Below are positions 24,439 to 32,161 of a stretch of 40,982 nt of DNA, one piece after another. The stretch is from JBLHOS01 sp047623825. GTDB taxonomy: Bacteria > Pseudomonadota > Alphaproteobacteria > Rhodobacterales > Rhodobacteraceae. The stretch covers positions 1 to 40,982 of the forward strand of contig JBLHOS010000015.1 in assembly GCA_047623825.1 (NCBI GenBank), in the 5' to 3' direction. Position numbers and translations under genes: made by a program. A model generated the notes under the pieces. The model was given only the letters and a program-made list of their open reading frames with translations. It searched no databases and had not been told where the DNA came from. Within the stretch, counting starts at the first letter, position 1. Each line of letters opens with the position of its first letter.

Positions 24439-25448
24439 CTGAAAACCGGATGATGGAGCAGCTTAGCCTGGACGAGGTCGAAGCACTGGCAACGGATGTA
24501 TTGCGCAGGGCTGGTGCCTCCGAGCTTGCCGCGCAGTCTGTCGCACGCTCAACCCGATTGGCTGAGCGTGATGGCATTCGCAGCCACGGGCTGATGTATG
24601 TGCCGATATACGCTGAGCATCTGCGCTGCGGCAAAGTTGATGGCATGGCGGAACCTGAGGTTGAGCTGCATTCACCTGCAGCCGTCCGGGTCAACGCACT
24701 GTCCGGTTTTGCCCATCCTGCCGTGGATGCGGGTTTTGATGCGTTTGCAAATCGGGCGCAGGAATTCGGCATCTCGATCATGACGCTTTATAACAGTTAC
24801 AATTGCGGGGTGTTGGGCCACCATGCAGAGCGGATTGCGGACCGCGGACTGATGGGACTTTGCTTTACCAATGCGCCCGCCTCAATCGCGCCATGGGGTG
24901 GCACAACGCCGGTCGTCGGGACCAATCCGTTTGCCCTTGGCGTTCCGGGTGAGGCAGGGCAATCCGCGCTGGTCATTGATCAATCCGCCAGCGCTATTGC
25001 CAAATCCGAAATCATGTTGCGAGCCCGCGAAGGCAAAGCGATTGAGCCGGGGTGGGCGTTCGACAGCAAAGGTCAGCCCACCACCGACGCGGCCGAGGCA
25101 TTGGCCGGATCCATGGCGCCCGCAGGCGGCTACAAGGGATTTGGCATTGGTCTGATGGTAGAGCTATTTGCCGCCGCGTTGGCCGGGGCGACATTGGGTA
25201 AGGACGCAAGCCCTTTTTCGGGTACCGTTGGCGGGCCACCCAGAACAGGACAATGCTTCATTGCAATCGACGCAAACGCCATTTCTGCGGGCGGTTTTGC
25301 ACCCCGCGTTGCAGCCTTGGTAGAGGCGATAGAAACCCAAGACGGCACCCGTCTGCCCGGCGCGCGGCGTGCTGGCAATCGTGCAGACGCGGACGCAAAT
25401 GGCGTTGCAGTGCCGACAGCCTTGCTGGAACGTGTCATAAACGCGTAG
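24435..25448 (+). CDS. Ldh_2 (malate/L-lactate/sulfolactate) family NAD(P)-dependent dehydrogenase
   Basis: A 337-residue oxidoreductase of the family that includes sulfolactate, ureidoglycolate and lactate dehydrogenases and piperideine-carboxylate reductase, which lack a Rossmann fold. The catalytic-region motif RSHG is present near residues 38-41. So are APWGGTTPVVGTNPFALG (about 154-171) and GGYKGFGIGLMVE near 230-242. The usual NSxHxG substrate motif reads NSYNCG, so His is replaced by Asn. This points to a substrate other than simple hydroxy acids. It is the fourth gene of the operon. Possible reactions are 2-hydroxyacid oxidation or cyclic imine reduction. Confidence 0.9.
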   Translation: MTENRMMEQLSLDEVEALATDVLRRAGASELAAQSVARSTRLAERDGIRSHGLMYVPIYAEHLRCGKVDGMAEPEVELHSPAAVRVNALSGFAHPAVDAGFDAFANRAQEFGISIMTLYNSYNCGVLGHHAERIADRGLMGLCFTNAPASIAPWGGTTPVVGTNPFALGVPGEAGQSALVIDQSASAIAKSEIMLRAREGKAIEPGWAFDSKGQPTTDAAEALAGSMAPAGGYKGFGIGLMVELFAAALAGATLGKDASPFSGTVGGPPRTGQCFIAIDANAISAGGFAPRVAALVEAIETQDGTRLPGARRAGNRADADANGVAVPTALLERVINA

Positions 25449-25478
25449 CGCAAAGCCCACCCAACAAGGAACGACGCC

Positions 25479-26444
25479 ATGACAGGTCTTCAAAAAGGCA
25501 TATCGCTGCGCGGGCTTGAGGTTTTTGAAGCCCTTGCGCAGACTGGTTCTGTGGCTGCTGCCGCCGCGCGTTTGGGAATGAGCGCGCCTGCTGTCTCACA
25601 ACAAATGAAGAACCTCGATTCAGCCCTTGGAACAGCGTTGATCGATCACAGCAGGCGACCTATGACGTTGACCCCAGCCGGTCGGCAGTTTCTCAAGCAA
25701 GCAGAAACCGCATTGTCAGCCCTAAGGATCGGTCAGCGCGATCTGACGGCACTGGATTTGTCGGCAGTTTCATCCCTGCGCATCGGAATAATTGAGGATT
25801 TTGAGAACGTAGTCACGCCAACGCTGACCTCGCGACTGGCCGGAACAATGGCCGAATGCGCATTCCAGTTGCATACTTCGGCAAGCCATCAATTGCTCAG
25901 CAAGCTGGAAAAGCGAGAGCTGGACATCGCAATTTGCGCGGCGGGTCGAACCGTGTCGTCGGGTATCTTATCCTATCCGATCCTTGAGGACCCATACATT
26001 TTGGCAGTACCAAAAGGCGTCGATGTGACCGGTGGGCTGACATCCTTTGGCACTCTGGTCTTTTTACGCCGCGATCCTGATCAGGTGATGGGCCAACAGA
26101 TCGATACGCAACTCAGCCGTCAGGGCATAGAATTGCCAAACAGATTTGAGATCGACAGTAATCAATCGATTAGTGCGCTGGTCGCCAACGGCACGGGTTG
26201 GACGATCACAACTCCGCTAAGTTTGCTGCGCGCGGGACGCTTTGCCGATGAGATTGACGCCCACCCATTACCATTTGTCGGCTTCTCTCGTCAGATCATG
26301 CTCTACTCCGCCGCGGACTGGAGCGGCGACATCCCAGGCCAGATTGCCGATATCGCGCGCGGCTTAATTGGCGATCATTTTGTACGACCCGGCCTTCAGT
26401 TGATGCCATGGTTAGAAGGTCGGTTTACCCTGATTGGGAACTAG
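25479..26444 (+). CDS. LysR-family transcriptional regulator
   Basis: A 321-residue LysR protein with the helix-turn-helix at about 10-66 (GSVAAAAARLGMSAPAVSQQMKNLD) and a C-terminal effector domain. It is not closely similar to the two OxyR-like paralogues upstream. An AAGGAA ribosome binding site precedes the ATG, and the gene starts 30 bases after the dehydrogenase stop in the same direction, so it may be co-transcribed as an operon-encoded regulator. The ligand is unknown. Confidence 0.9.
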   Translation: MTGLQKGISLRGLEVFEALAQTGSVAAAAARLGMSAPAVSQQMKNLDSALGTALIDHSRRPMTLTPAGRQFLKQAETALSALRIGQRDLTALDLSAVSSLRIGIIEDFENVVTPTLTSRLAGTMAECAFQLHTSASHQLLSKLEKRELDIAICAAGRTVSSGILSYPILEDPYILAVPKGVDVTGGLTSFGTLVFLRRDPDQVMGQQIDTQLSRQGIELPNRFEIDSNQSISALVANGTGWTITTPLSLLRAGRFADEIDAHPLPFVGFSRQIMLYSAADWSGDIPGQIADIARGLIGDHFVRPGLQLMPWLEGRFTLIGN

Positions 26445-26824
26445 ATCGCCCTGCCCAATTCCAGCGACATTCAAGACACCATTTCGCAGTCGGTTTTTCT
26501 GCACCTGCACATAAGGCCGAGATTTCGTTATATAAGCGTGTTGATGGGCCTGTATTGACCCCGGCATCAGCCAGTTGGTGTCCTGTAAAGACTACTGAAA
26601 ATCATGCTTAGAAAATTACTTTACAGTTTCTGCACTGCGTCATGAAAATCAGTTACAGAAAAAGCCGGGCAAATCAGCCTCATGTTCTGACATTGGCCAA
26701 ATTATGCAATATTTATGGTGAACTTGATCGCGCTCGCGTTCTGACGTGCGCTGACATTGGTAACAGCGGGCCTCTGGCGCATAGAACCTTAGCCGCTTTC
26801 GCAAACCTGTTGGACCTCATCATG
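26445..26824. other. Leader region upstream of adk with an inverted repeat
   Basis: No gene supported. The adk frame is open from 26642, but those 60 codons resemble no adenylate kinase and have no ribosome binding site, so I treat them as leader. An 8-bp inverted repeat, CTGTAAAG/CTTTACAG (26583-26626), is the main structure and may be an operator or promoter element. Confidence 0.5.
26583..26626. promoter_or_regulatory. CTGTAAAG / CTTTACAG inverted repeat, operator candidate
   Basis: Perfect 8-base arms at 26583-26590 and 26619-26626 are separated by 28 bases in AT-rich DNA, with another GTTACAG just downstream. The position, about 200 bases before the likely adk start, suits a regulator site for the adk-DUF4212-symporter genes. 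No regulator is identified. Confidence 0.35.
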
Positions 26825-27523
26825 ATGGACGGAGCATTTGAAACTGTGACACGCCCTATCAACATGATTTTGCTTGGCCCTCCTGGGGCAGGAAAAGGCA
26901 CACAAGCGCGCATGCTTGAAGAAGAATTTGGGCTGGTCCAGCTTTCAACTGGTGATCTGTTACGAGATGCAGTTGCAGCCAATACCGACGCCGGTCGCGC
27001 CGCAAAGGCCGTCATGGACGCAGGCGATCTGGTCAGCGACCATATTGTTGTTGCGATCCTGAATGACCGCCTTGATCAACCCGACATCATCAAGGGCACT
27101 ATTCTCGATGGCTTCCCGCGCACCCAAGCGCAGGCGCATGCCCTAGACACGATGCTGGCCGAACGTGGGCAACAGATTGATGCGGTTGTCAGCCTAGAGG
27201 TTGATGACGATGCAATGGTGGCGCGGGTCGCCGGCCGGTACACCTGTTCGGGGTGCGGCGAGGGGTACCACGACACATTCAAAAAGCCGCAGATCAACGC
27301 GATCTGTGACAAGTGTAAGGGCGCACGCTTTAAGCGGCGCCCCGACGACAACGCAGACACCGTGCGCACGCGCCTGTCTACATATCACGCCCAAACGGCA
27401 CCCCTGATCAGTTACTACGACGACAAAAAAACGTTGACGAAAGTACCTGCTATGGGGTCCATCAATGCAATCGCTACTAAATTGAGTGATCTAACAGCTC
27501 AGGTTTTGGCGGTTGAAGGGTAG
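26825..27523 (+). CDS. adk: Adenylate kinase with a four-cysteine lid
   Basis: Long-type adenylate kinase interconverting ATP, ADP and AMP. The P-loop is LLGPPGAGKGTQ near the N-terminus, followed by STGDLLRD and DGFPRTQAQA. The lid carries CSGC and CDKC, a tetracysteine set that binds structural zinc in other bacteria. Start choice is open: ATG 26825 (used here, 232 residues), ATG 26822, or GTG 26846. Homologues usually begin right at the strand before the P-loop. Adk is usually linked to secY in ribosomal operons. Here it instead precedes an acetate-type transporter, where AMP from acyl-CoA synthetases would need recycling. Confidence 0.9.
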   Translation: MDGAFETVTRPINMILLGPPGAGKGTQARMLEEEFGLVQLSTGDLLRDAVAANTDAGRAAKAVMDAGDLVSDHIVVAILNDRLDQPDIIKGTILDGFPRTQAQAHALDTMLAERGQQIDAVVSLEVDDDAMVARVAGRYTCSGCGEGYHDTFKKPQINAICDKCKGARFKRRPDDNADTVRTRLSTYHAQTAPLISYYDDKKTLTKVPAMGSINAIATKLSDLTAQVLAVEG

Positions 27524-27620
27524 TACGGAATTCGTCGGCGCTGAGGGGCGGCGGCGAAATAATCGGCTCAGCACGTCAGGAGGGCGGGCTGGGGACGACC
27601 ACAATAAAGGGAGTAATCCA

Positions 27621-27881
27621 ATGGCAGAACAGCCATCAAAAAATGCCTATTGGTCGGCCAACATTCGTCTTGTCACCATCTTGCTGGTGATCTGGGCGCT
27701 GTGTTCGTTTGGCTTTGGCATTCTGCTGCGCCCGATGCTGTCAGGCATCGCGGTAGGCGGCAGCGATCTAGGCTTTTGGTTTGCGCAACAAGGATCAATC
27801 TTGGTCTTTTTGGCGCTGATTTTCTTTTACGCCTGGCGCATGAACAAGCTCGATAAAGAGCACGGCGTAGACGAAGAATAG
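27621..27881 (+). CDS. DUF4212 small subunit of a sodium:solute symporter
   Basis: An 86-residue membrane protein with two helices (about 17-37 and 50-70) separated by a short periplasmic loop, and a charged tail. DUF4212 proteins are encoded directly before VC_2705-type acetate/cation symporters and are thought to act with them. The start ATG follows AAGGGAG (27606-27612). The gap to the symporter is 13 bases. Confidence 0.9.
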   Translation: MAEQPSKNAYWSANIRLVTILLVIWALCSFGFGILLRPMLSGIAVGGSDLGFWFAQQGSILVFLALIFFYAWRMNKLDKEHGVDEE

Positions 27882-27894
27882 GGACGGAACCGAC

Positions 27895-29670
27895 ATGGAT
27901 CAGTATACACTAAACCTGCTTATTGTTGGGTCGACGTTCGCCCTTTACATTGGCATCGCGATTTGGGCTCGCGCGGGTACAACCGCAGAGTTCTACGCCG
28001 CATCACGCGGCATTCACCCCGTAACCAACGGTATGGCCACTGCGGCTGACTGGATGTCAGCGGCATCGTTTATCTCGATGGCCGGTCTGATTGCCTTCAC
28101 TGGCTACGACAACTCTTCATACTTGATGGGTTGGACAGGTGGCTACGTGCTTCTGGCGCTGCTGCTGGCTCCGTATCTGCGGAAGTTCGGCAAATTCACC
28201 GTGCCAGAATTCATTGGCGATCGCTTCTACAGCCCAACAGCACGCATGGTTGCAGTTGTCTGTCTGATTGTGGCGTCCGTGACGTACGTTATCGGTCAGA
28301 TGACTGGTGTTGGCGTTGCCTTTTCCCGCTTCCTCGAAGTGGAAAATTCGACAGGCCTTTATATCGGTGCCGCAGTTGTTTTCTTCTACGCGGTTCTGGG
28401 CGGCATGAAGGGCATCACCTACACACAGGTTGCGCAATATTGCGTTTTGATCACGGCCTACACGATCCCCGCGATCTTCATCTCACTGCAACTGACAGGC
28501 AACCCGATCCCGGCACTTGGTCTTTTCGGAGATCACTTGGTATCCGGCCAGCCATTGTTGGAGCGTGTTGACCAGGTTGTTACAGATCTGGGCTTCCGTG
28601 AGTACACTGCGCACGGCGGCGACACCCTTAATATGGTGCTGTTCACCTTGTCCTTGATGATCGGTACTGCCGGTCTTCCACACGTCATCATCCGCTTCTT
28701 CACAGTTCCCAAAGTGTCTGATGCACGTTGGTCCGCTGGTTGGGCATTGGTGTTTATTGCTCTGCTGTACCTCACTGCTCCGGCTGTTGGTGCGATGGCG
28801 CGTCTGAACATCACTGACACCCTTTGGCCAAATGGCATTGAAGGCGAAGCGATTGCTGTTGCAGATCTGCCTGATTGGTTTGAAAACTGGCAGGTAACTG
28901 GCTTGCTACGCGTCGAAGACAAAAATGGCGACGGCCGGATCCAGTACTACAACGACGGATCCGACGCGATGACTGCCATCGCAACGGAGCGTGGCTGGGC
29001 AGGCAACGAGCTGACAGTGTTTAACCGGGATATCCTTGTTCTGGCGAACCCTGAAATTGCTAACCTTCCAGGCTGGGTTATTGCCCTTGTCGCGGCAGGT
29101 GGTCTGGCAGCGGCGCTGTCAACGGCTGCTGGTCTGCTTCTGGCGATATCGGGCGCAATCAGTCACGACGTTATCAAAGGTCAGCTGAACCCGAATATCT
29201 CGGAAAAAGGTGAGCTGTTGTCGGCACGTATCGCGATGGGTGTTGCCATCGTGGTGGCGACATATCTGGGTCTGAATCCTCCGGGCTTTGCGGCACAAAC
29301 CGTGGCCTTGGCCTTTGGTCTGGCAGCAGCGTCCATCTTCCCTGCTTTGATGATGGGTATCTTCTCCAAGCGCGTAAATAACAAAGGCGCGGTTGCGGGG
29401 ATGCTGACAGGACTGCTGTTTACGCTGGTCTACATCTTCCTGCATAAGGGTTGGTTCTTCATTCCAGATACAAACAGCTTCCCAGATACGGTTCAAGGTT
29501 CGCTTTTGGGCATTCAGTCCACAGCAATCGGTTCCATTGGCGCACTGCTGAACTTTGCAGTCGCGTTTGGTGTCAGCCGTGCAACGGATGAGCCTCCACA
29601 AGAGATCCAGGATCTGGTCGAAAGCATCCGTGTGCCACGTGGCGCAGCGGGCACAATCTCCGATCACTAA
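27895..29670 (+). CDS. Sodium:solute (acetate-type) symporter, VC_2705 subfamily
   Basis: A 591-residue SSS-family transporter with about 13 hydrophobic helices, expected to take up acetate or similar short acids with Na+. ASRGIHPVTNGMATAADWMSAAS near residues 36-58 is the typical SSS/ActP core. A periplasmic insertion at about 325-380 contains DKNGDGRIQYYN, which matches a calcium-binding EF-hand loop except for Asn at position 12. Codon use is strongly biased towards common codons, suggesting high expression. A strong terminator follows. Na+ supplied by Mrp could energise it. Confidence 0.93.
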   Translation: MDQYTLNLLIVGSTFALYIGIAIWARAGTTAEFYAASRGIHPVTNGMATAADWMSAASFISMAGLIAFTGYDNSSYLMGWTGGYVLLALLLAPYLRKFGKFTVPEFIGDRFYSPTARMVAVVCLIVASVTYVIGQMTGVGVAFSRFLEVENSTGLYIGAAVVFFYAVLGGMKGITYTQVAQYCVLITAYTIPAIFISLQLTGNPIPALGLFGDHLVSGQPLLERVDQVVTDLGFREYTAHGGDTLNMVLFTLSLMIGTAGLPHVIIRFFTVPKVSDARWSAGWALVFIALLYLTAPAVGAMARLNITDTLWPNGIEGEAIAVADLPDWFENWQVTGLLRVEDKNGDGRIQYYNDGSDAMTAIATERGWAGNELTVFNRDILVLANPEIANLPGWVIALVAAGGLAAALSTAAGLLLAISGAISHDVIKGQLNPNISEKGELLSARIAMGVAIVVATYLGLNPPGFAAQTVALAFGLAAASIFPALMMGIFSKRVNNKGAVAGMLTGLLFTLVYIFLHKGWFFIPDTNSFPDTVQGSLLGIQSTAIGSIGALLNFAVAFGVSRATDEPPQEIQDLVESIRVPRGAAGTISDH

Positions 29671-29685
29671 GGGATCGCTTTGATC

Positions 29686-29708
29686 GGGTCCGCGGTTTCC
29701 GCGGACCC
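29686..29708. repeat. Perfect 10-bp hairpin after the symporter
   Basis: GGGTCCGCGG and CCGCGGACCC flank a 3-base TTT loop. No T tract follows. It lies 15 bases after the symporter stop and 12 bases before a second, true terminator hairpin. It may protect the 3' end of the message or pause polymerase. Confidence 0.75.
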
Positions 29709-29720
29709 ACCCAAAACACC

Positions 29721-29754
29721 GGCGCATCCCGACAAACCGGGGTGCGCCTTTTTT
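29721..29754 (+). terminator. Intrinsic terminator of the adk-symporter unit
   Basis: An 11-bp GC-rich stem (29721-29731 with 29738-29748, one G-T pair) closes a 6-base loop and is followed by six T residues. This is the clearest terminator in the window. The next gene's ribosome binding site begins only five bases after the T tract, so that gene needs read-through or a promoter inside this region. Confidence 0.93.
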
Positions 29755-29770
29755 GATCAGGAGGGGTCTC

Positions 29771-31585
29771 ATGGCGCTCGATGTTCTTGATATTCTCTCT
29801 AATACGCACCCCTATGACAGCTTATCCCATGACGACCGTGTGGCCTTGGCCAAAACAGTTTCCGTGCGCACCGCAGACCATGGGTCGCTGATTCAGCAGA
29901 TCGGCCTGCCACAAGACGCGCTATTTCTGATTTTTGAGGGTCAGGTTGAGATCCTGGACAGCACAGACACGATCGTCTCGATCCTCGGTCCCAAAAATTC
30001 ATTCGGAGAGCGTGGCCTGATGCGCGACGGCAATGCTGCCACGACCGCGCGCACTGCCATGACCACAAAGCTACTGGCGATCCCGGCAGCCGTTTTTGGC
30101 GCCCTTGTGGCCGCCCATCCAAGCGTCGCGCGGTTTTTTGATCGCACGAGCCCTGCCCAAACTAAACGTCAGGATCTGACGACACTGACCTTGTCAGACA
30201 TCATGACACCCAACCCGTTTCATTGCCCCCACGATACCAGCCTGCGGCAGGCCGCACAGATGATGCGTGATCACCGTATTTCGTGCCTGATGGTGTTGGA
30301 TGGCCAAGTGATCAAAGGCATCGTGACCACCCGCGATCTGACCAATAAGGCGCTTGCCGCAGGTCTGTCGCACGACACGCCGATCTCTGCGATCATGACG
30401 CCTGATCCGATCAGTCTGCCGCCATCGGCGCTGGTCTCAGACGTACTACATGCAATGATGGAACAGGGCATCTCACATATGCCGGTGGTCCAGGATGGCC
30501 TGTTGTCCGGCATCATCACGCAAACCGATCTGACGCGGTATCAGGCCGTGTCCTCGGCGGCGATGATCCAACAGATTGCCTATGCGCCGGACGCCGCATC
30601 CCTGCCCGCAATTGTGCGACGGATCCCGCAGCTTTTGGTCCAGCTGGTTGGTGCACATAATGCCCATCAGGTTGTAACCCGGCTGATCACTGACATCGGC
30701 GACGCCACAACGCGACGCCTTCTAAAGCTTGCAGAACAGACCTTGGGACCGCCGCCCGTCCCCTACCTTTGGGTGGCATGCGGCAGCCAGGGTCGACAGG
30801 AACAGACCGGTGTCAGTGACCAAGACAATTGCTTAATCCTCGACGACCGCCTCCTGCCCGAACACGACGCCTATTTTCGGGACCTCGCGAAATTCGTATC
30901 AGACGGGTTGGACGCGTGCGGCTATTTCTATTGCCCCGGTGATATGATGGCCACCAATGACAGATGGCGCCAACCGCTAAGAGTATGGAAAGAGTATTTT
31001 ATCGGCTGGATCTCAAGGCCCGATCCGATGGCGCAGATGTTGGCCTCAGTCATGTTCGATCTGCGGCCGATCGGTGGGGATGCGTCCCTTTTCACGGATT
31101 TGCAAAAGACCACACTGGATATGGCGGCCTCCAACAGTATCTTTGTGGCCCATATGATTTCAAACTCACTGAAACACATGCCACCTTTGGGCTTGTTCCG
31201 AGGCTTTGTGACTGTCAGATCAAGCGAGAATAAAAACACCATAGATCTGAAACACAACGGCGTCGTGCCAGTAGTTGATTTAGGTCGGGTCTATGCATTG
31301 CAGGGTAAATTGACGGACGTTAACACGCGCGCACGTTTGACCGGCGCTATCAATGCAGGACAGATTTCGGCAAGTGGCGGGCGCGATTTGATCGCAGCAT
31401 ATGATATGATCGCCGACACGAGGCTGATGCATCAGGCGACGTTAATTAAGCGTTCAGAGGCCCCAGACAACTTCATGGCACCAACTGATTTATCTGATTT
31501 TGAGCGAAGCCATTTGCGCGACGCCTTTGTTGTGATCAAAACCATGCAATCAGCGGTCAGTCAGGGCCGCGGCATTCTTAGCTGA
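29771..31585 (+). CDS. cNMP-binding, twin-CBS, DUF294 nucleotidyltransferase signalling protein
   Basis: A 604-residue cytoplasmic protein. In order: a cyclic-nucleotide-binding-like domain (about 10-125), two CBS domains (about 140-265) that usually bind adenosine nucleotides, a DUF294 nucleotidyltransferase domain with GSQGRQE (338-344) and acidic Asp350/Asp352, and a helical DUF294 C-terminal domain. The architecture resembles GlnD-like regulators and is typically encoded beside DUF4212/acetate symporters, so it may sense energy state and control uptake. AGGAGG at 29759-29764 fixes the start. Target and reaction are unknown. Confidence 0.9.
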   Translation: MALDVLDILSNTHPYDSLSHDDRVALAKTVSVRTADHGSLIQQIGLPQDALFLIFEGQVEILDSTDTIVSILGPKNSFGERGLMRDGNAATTARTAMTTKLLAIPAAVFGALVAAHPSVARFFDRTSPAQTKRQDLTTLTLSDIMTPNPFHCPHDTSLRQAAQMMRDHRISCLMVLDGQVIKGIVTTRDLTNKALAAGLSHDTPISAIMTPDPISLPPSALVSDVLHAMMEQGISHMPVVQDGLLSGIITQTDLTRYQAVSSAAMIQQIAYAPDAASLPAIVRRIPQLLVQLVGAHNAHQVVTRLITDIGDATTRRLLKLAEQTLGPPPVPYLWVACGSQGRQEQTGVSDQDNCLILDDRLLPEHDAYFRDLAKFVSDGLDACGYFYCPGDMMATNDRWRQPLRVWKEYFIGWISRPDPMAQMLASVMFDLRPIGGDASLFTDLQKTTLDMAASNSIFVAHMISNSLKHMPPLGLFRGFVTVRSSENKNTIDLKHNGVVPVVDLGRVYALQGKLTDVNTRARLTGAINAGQISASGGRDLIAAYDMIADTRLMHQATLIKRSEAPDNFMAPTDLSDFERSHLRDAFVVIKTMQSAVSQGRGILS

Positions 31586-31599
31586 GCAGGAGACCCAGC

Positions 31600-32127
31600 A
31601 TGTTCATTACCTTAATGGCCACAATATTCGCCGGTTTTGCGGGCGCGGGGATGGTCATGCTGTTCCGGATTGCCCTGAAAGACCGGATCCCCGGCTGGGC
31701 GACCCCGCTGGCTGCCGGCGGCGCGATGATCGCGGCCACAATCGCCAGTGAATACAGCTGGTATGACGGAACGGTCGCGTCATTGCCGGCGGAATTTGAA
31801 ATCGCAGCAACGCGTGAAAATCAAGCGCCTTACCGTCCTTGGACATATTTGCGACCCTTCACAGATGGCTTTATCGCTGTCGATCAGGGCTCCATCCGTA
31901 CCAATGACGCCGTGCCCGGCACGCGGCTGGTCAATCTCTACATCTATGGCAGGTTCTCAGCGATTACCGAGGTTCCGGTATTGTTTGATTGCGACGACAG
32001 CCAACGTGCCGATATCATCGATGGTGTGGAATTTGACCTCGACGGCATCCCACTTGATGTCGTTTGGCGCGACGTAGATATGACCGACCCCATGCTGCGC
32101 GCCACATGTGACGTTGACGTAGGCTAG
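31600..32127 (+). CDS. Small membrane-anchored hypothetical protein
   Basis: A 175-residue protein with two N-terminal hydrophobic segments (about 2-24 and 31-49) and a soluble, acidic C-terminal domain. The remainder holds SEYSWYDGTVASLP and two Cys (in FDCDD and ATCDVD) that could pair outside the membrane. A GAGCAGGAG ribosome binding site lies upstream, 14 bases after the preceding stop, so it is likely co-transcribed. I do not recognise a family. Confidence 0.8.
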   Translation: MFITLMATIFAGFAGAGMVMLFRIALKDRIPGWATPLAAGGAMIAATIASEYSWYDGTVASLPAEFEIAATRENQAPYRPWTYLRPFTDGFIAVDQGSIRTNDAVPGTRLVNLYIYGRFSAITEVPVLFDCDDSQRADIIDGVEFDLDGIPLDVVWRDVDMTDPMLRATCDVDVG

Positions 32128-32161
32128 ACCAAGCGATTGTGGGATCGGGAGGCCCGCTGAC

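Noticed and set aside
26642..26824. N-terminal extension of adenylate kinase by about 60 residues
   Set aside because: The extra sequence resembles no kinase domain, lacks a ribosome binding site, and the P-loop normally lies at the very N-terminus.
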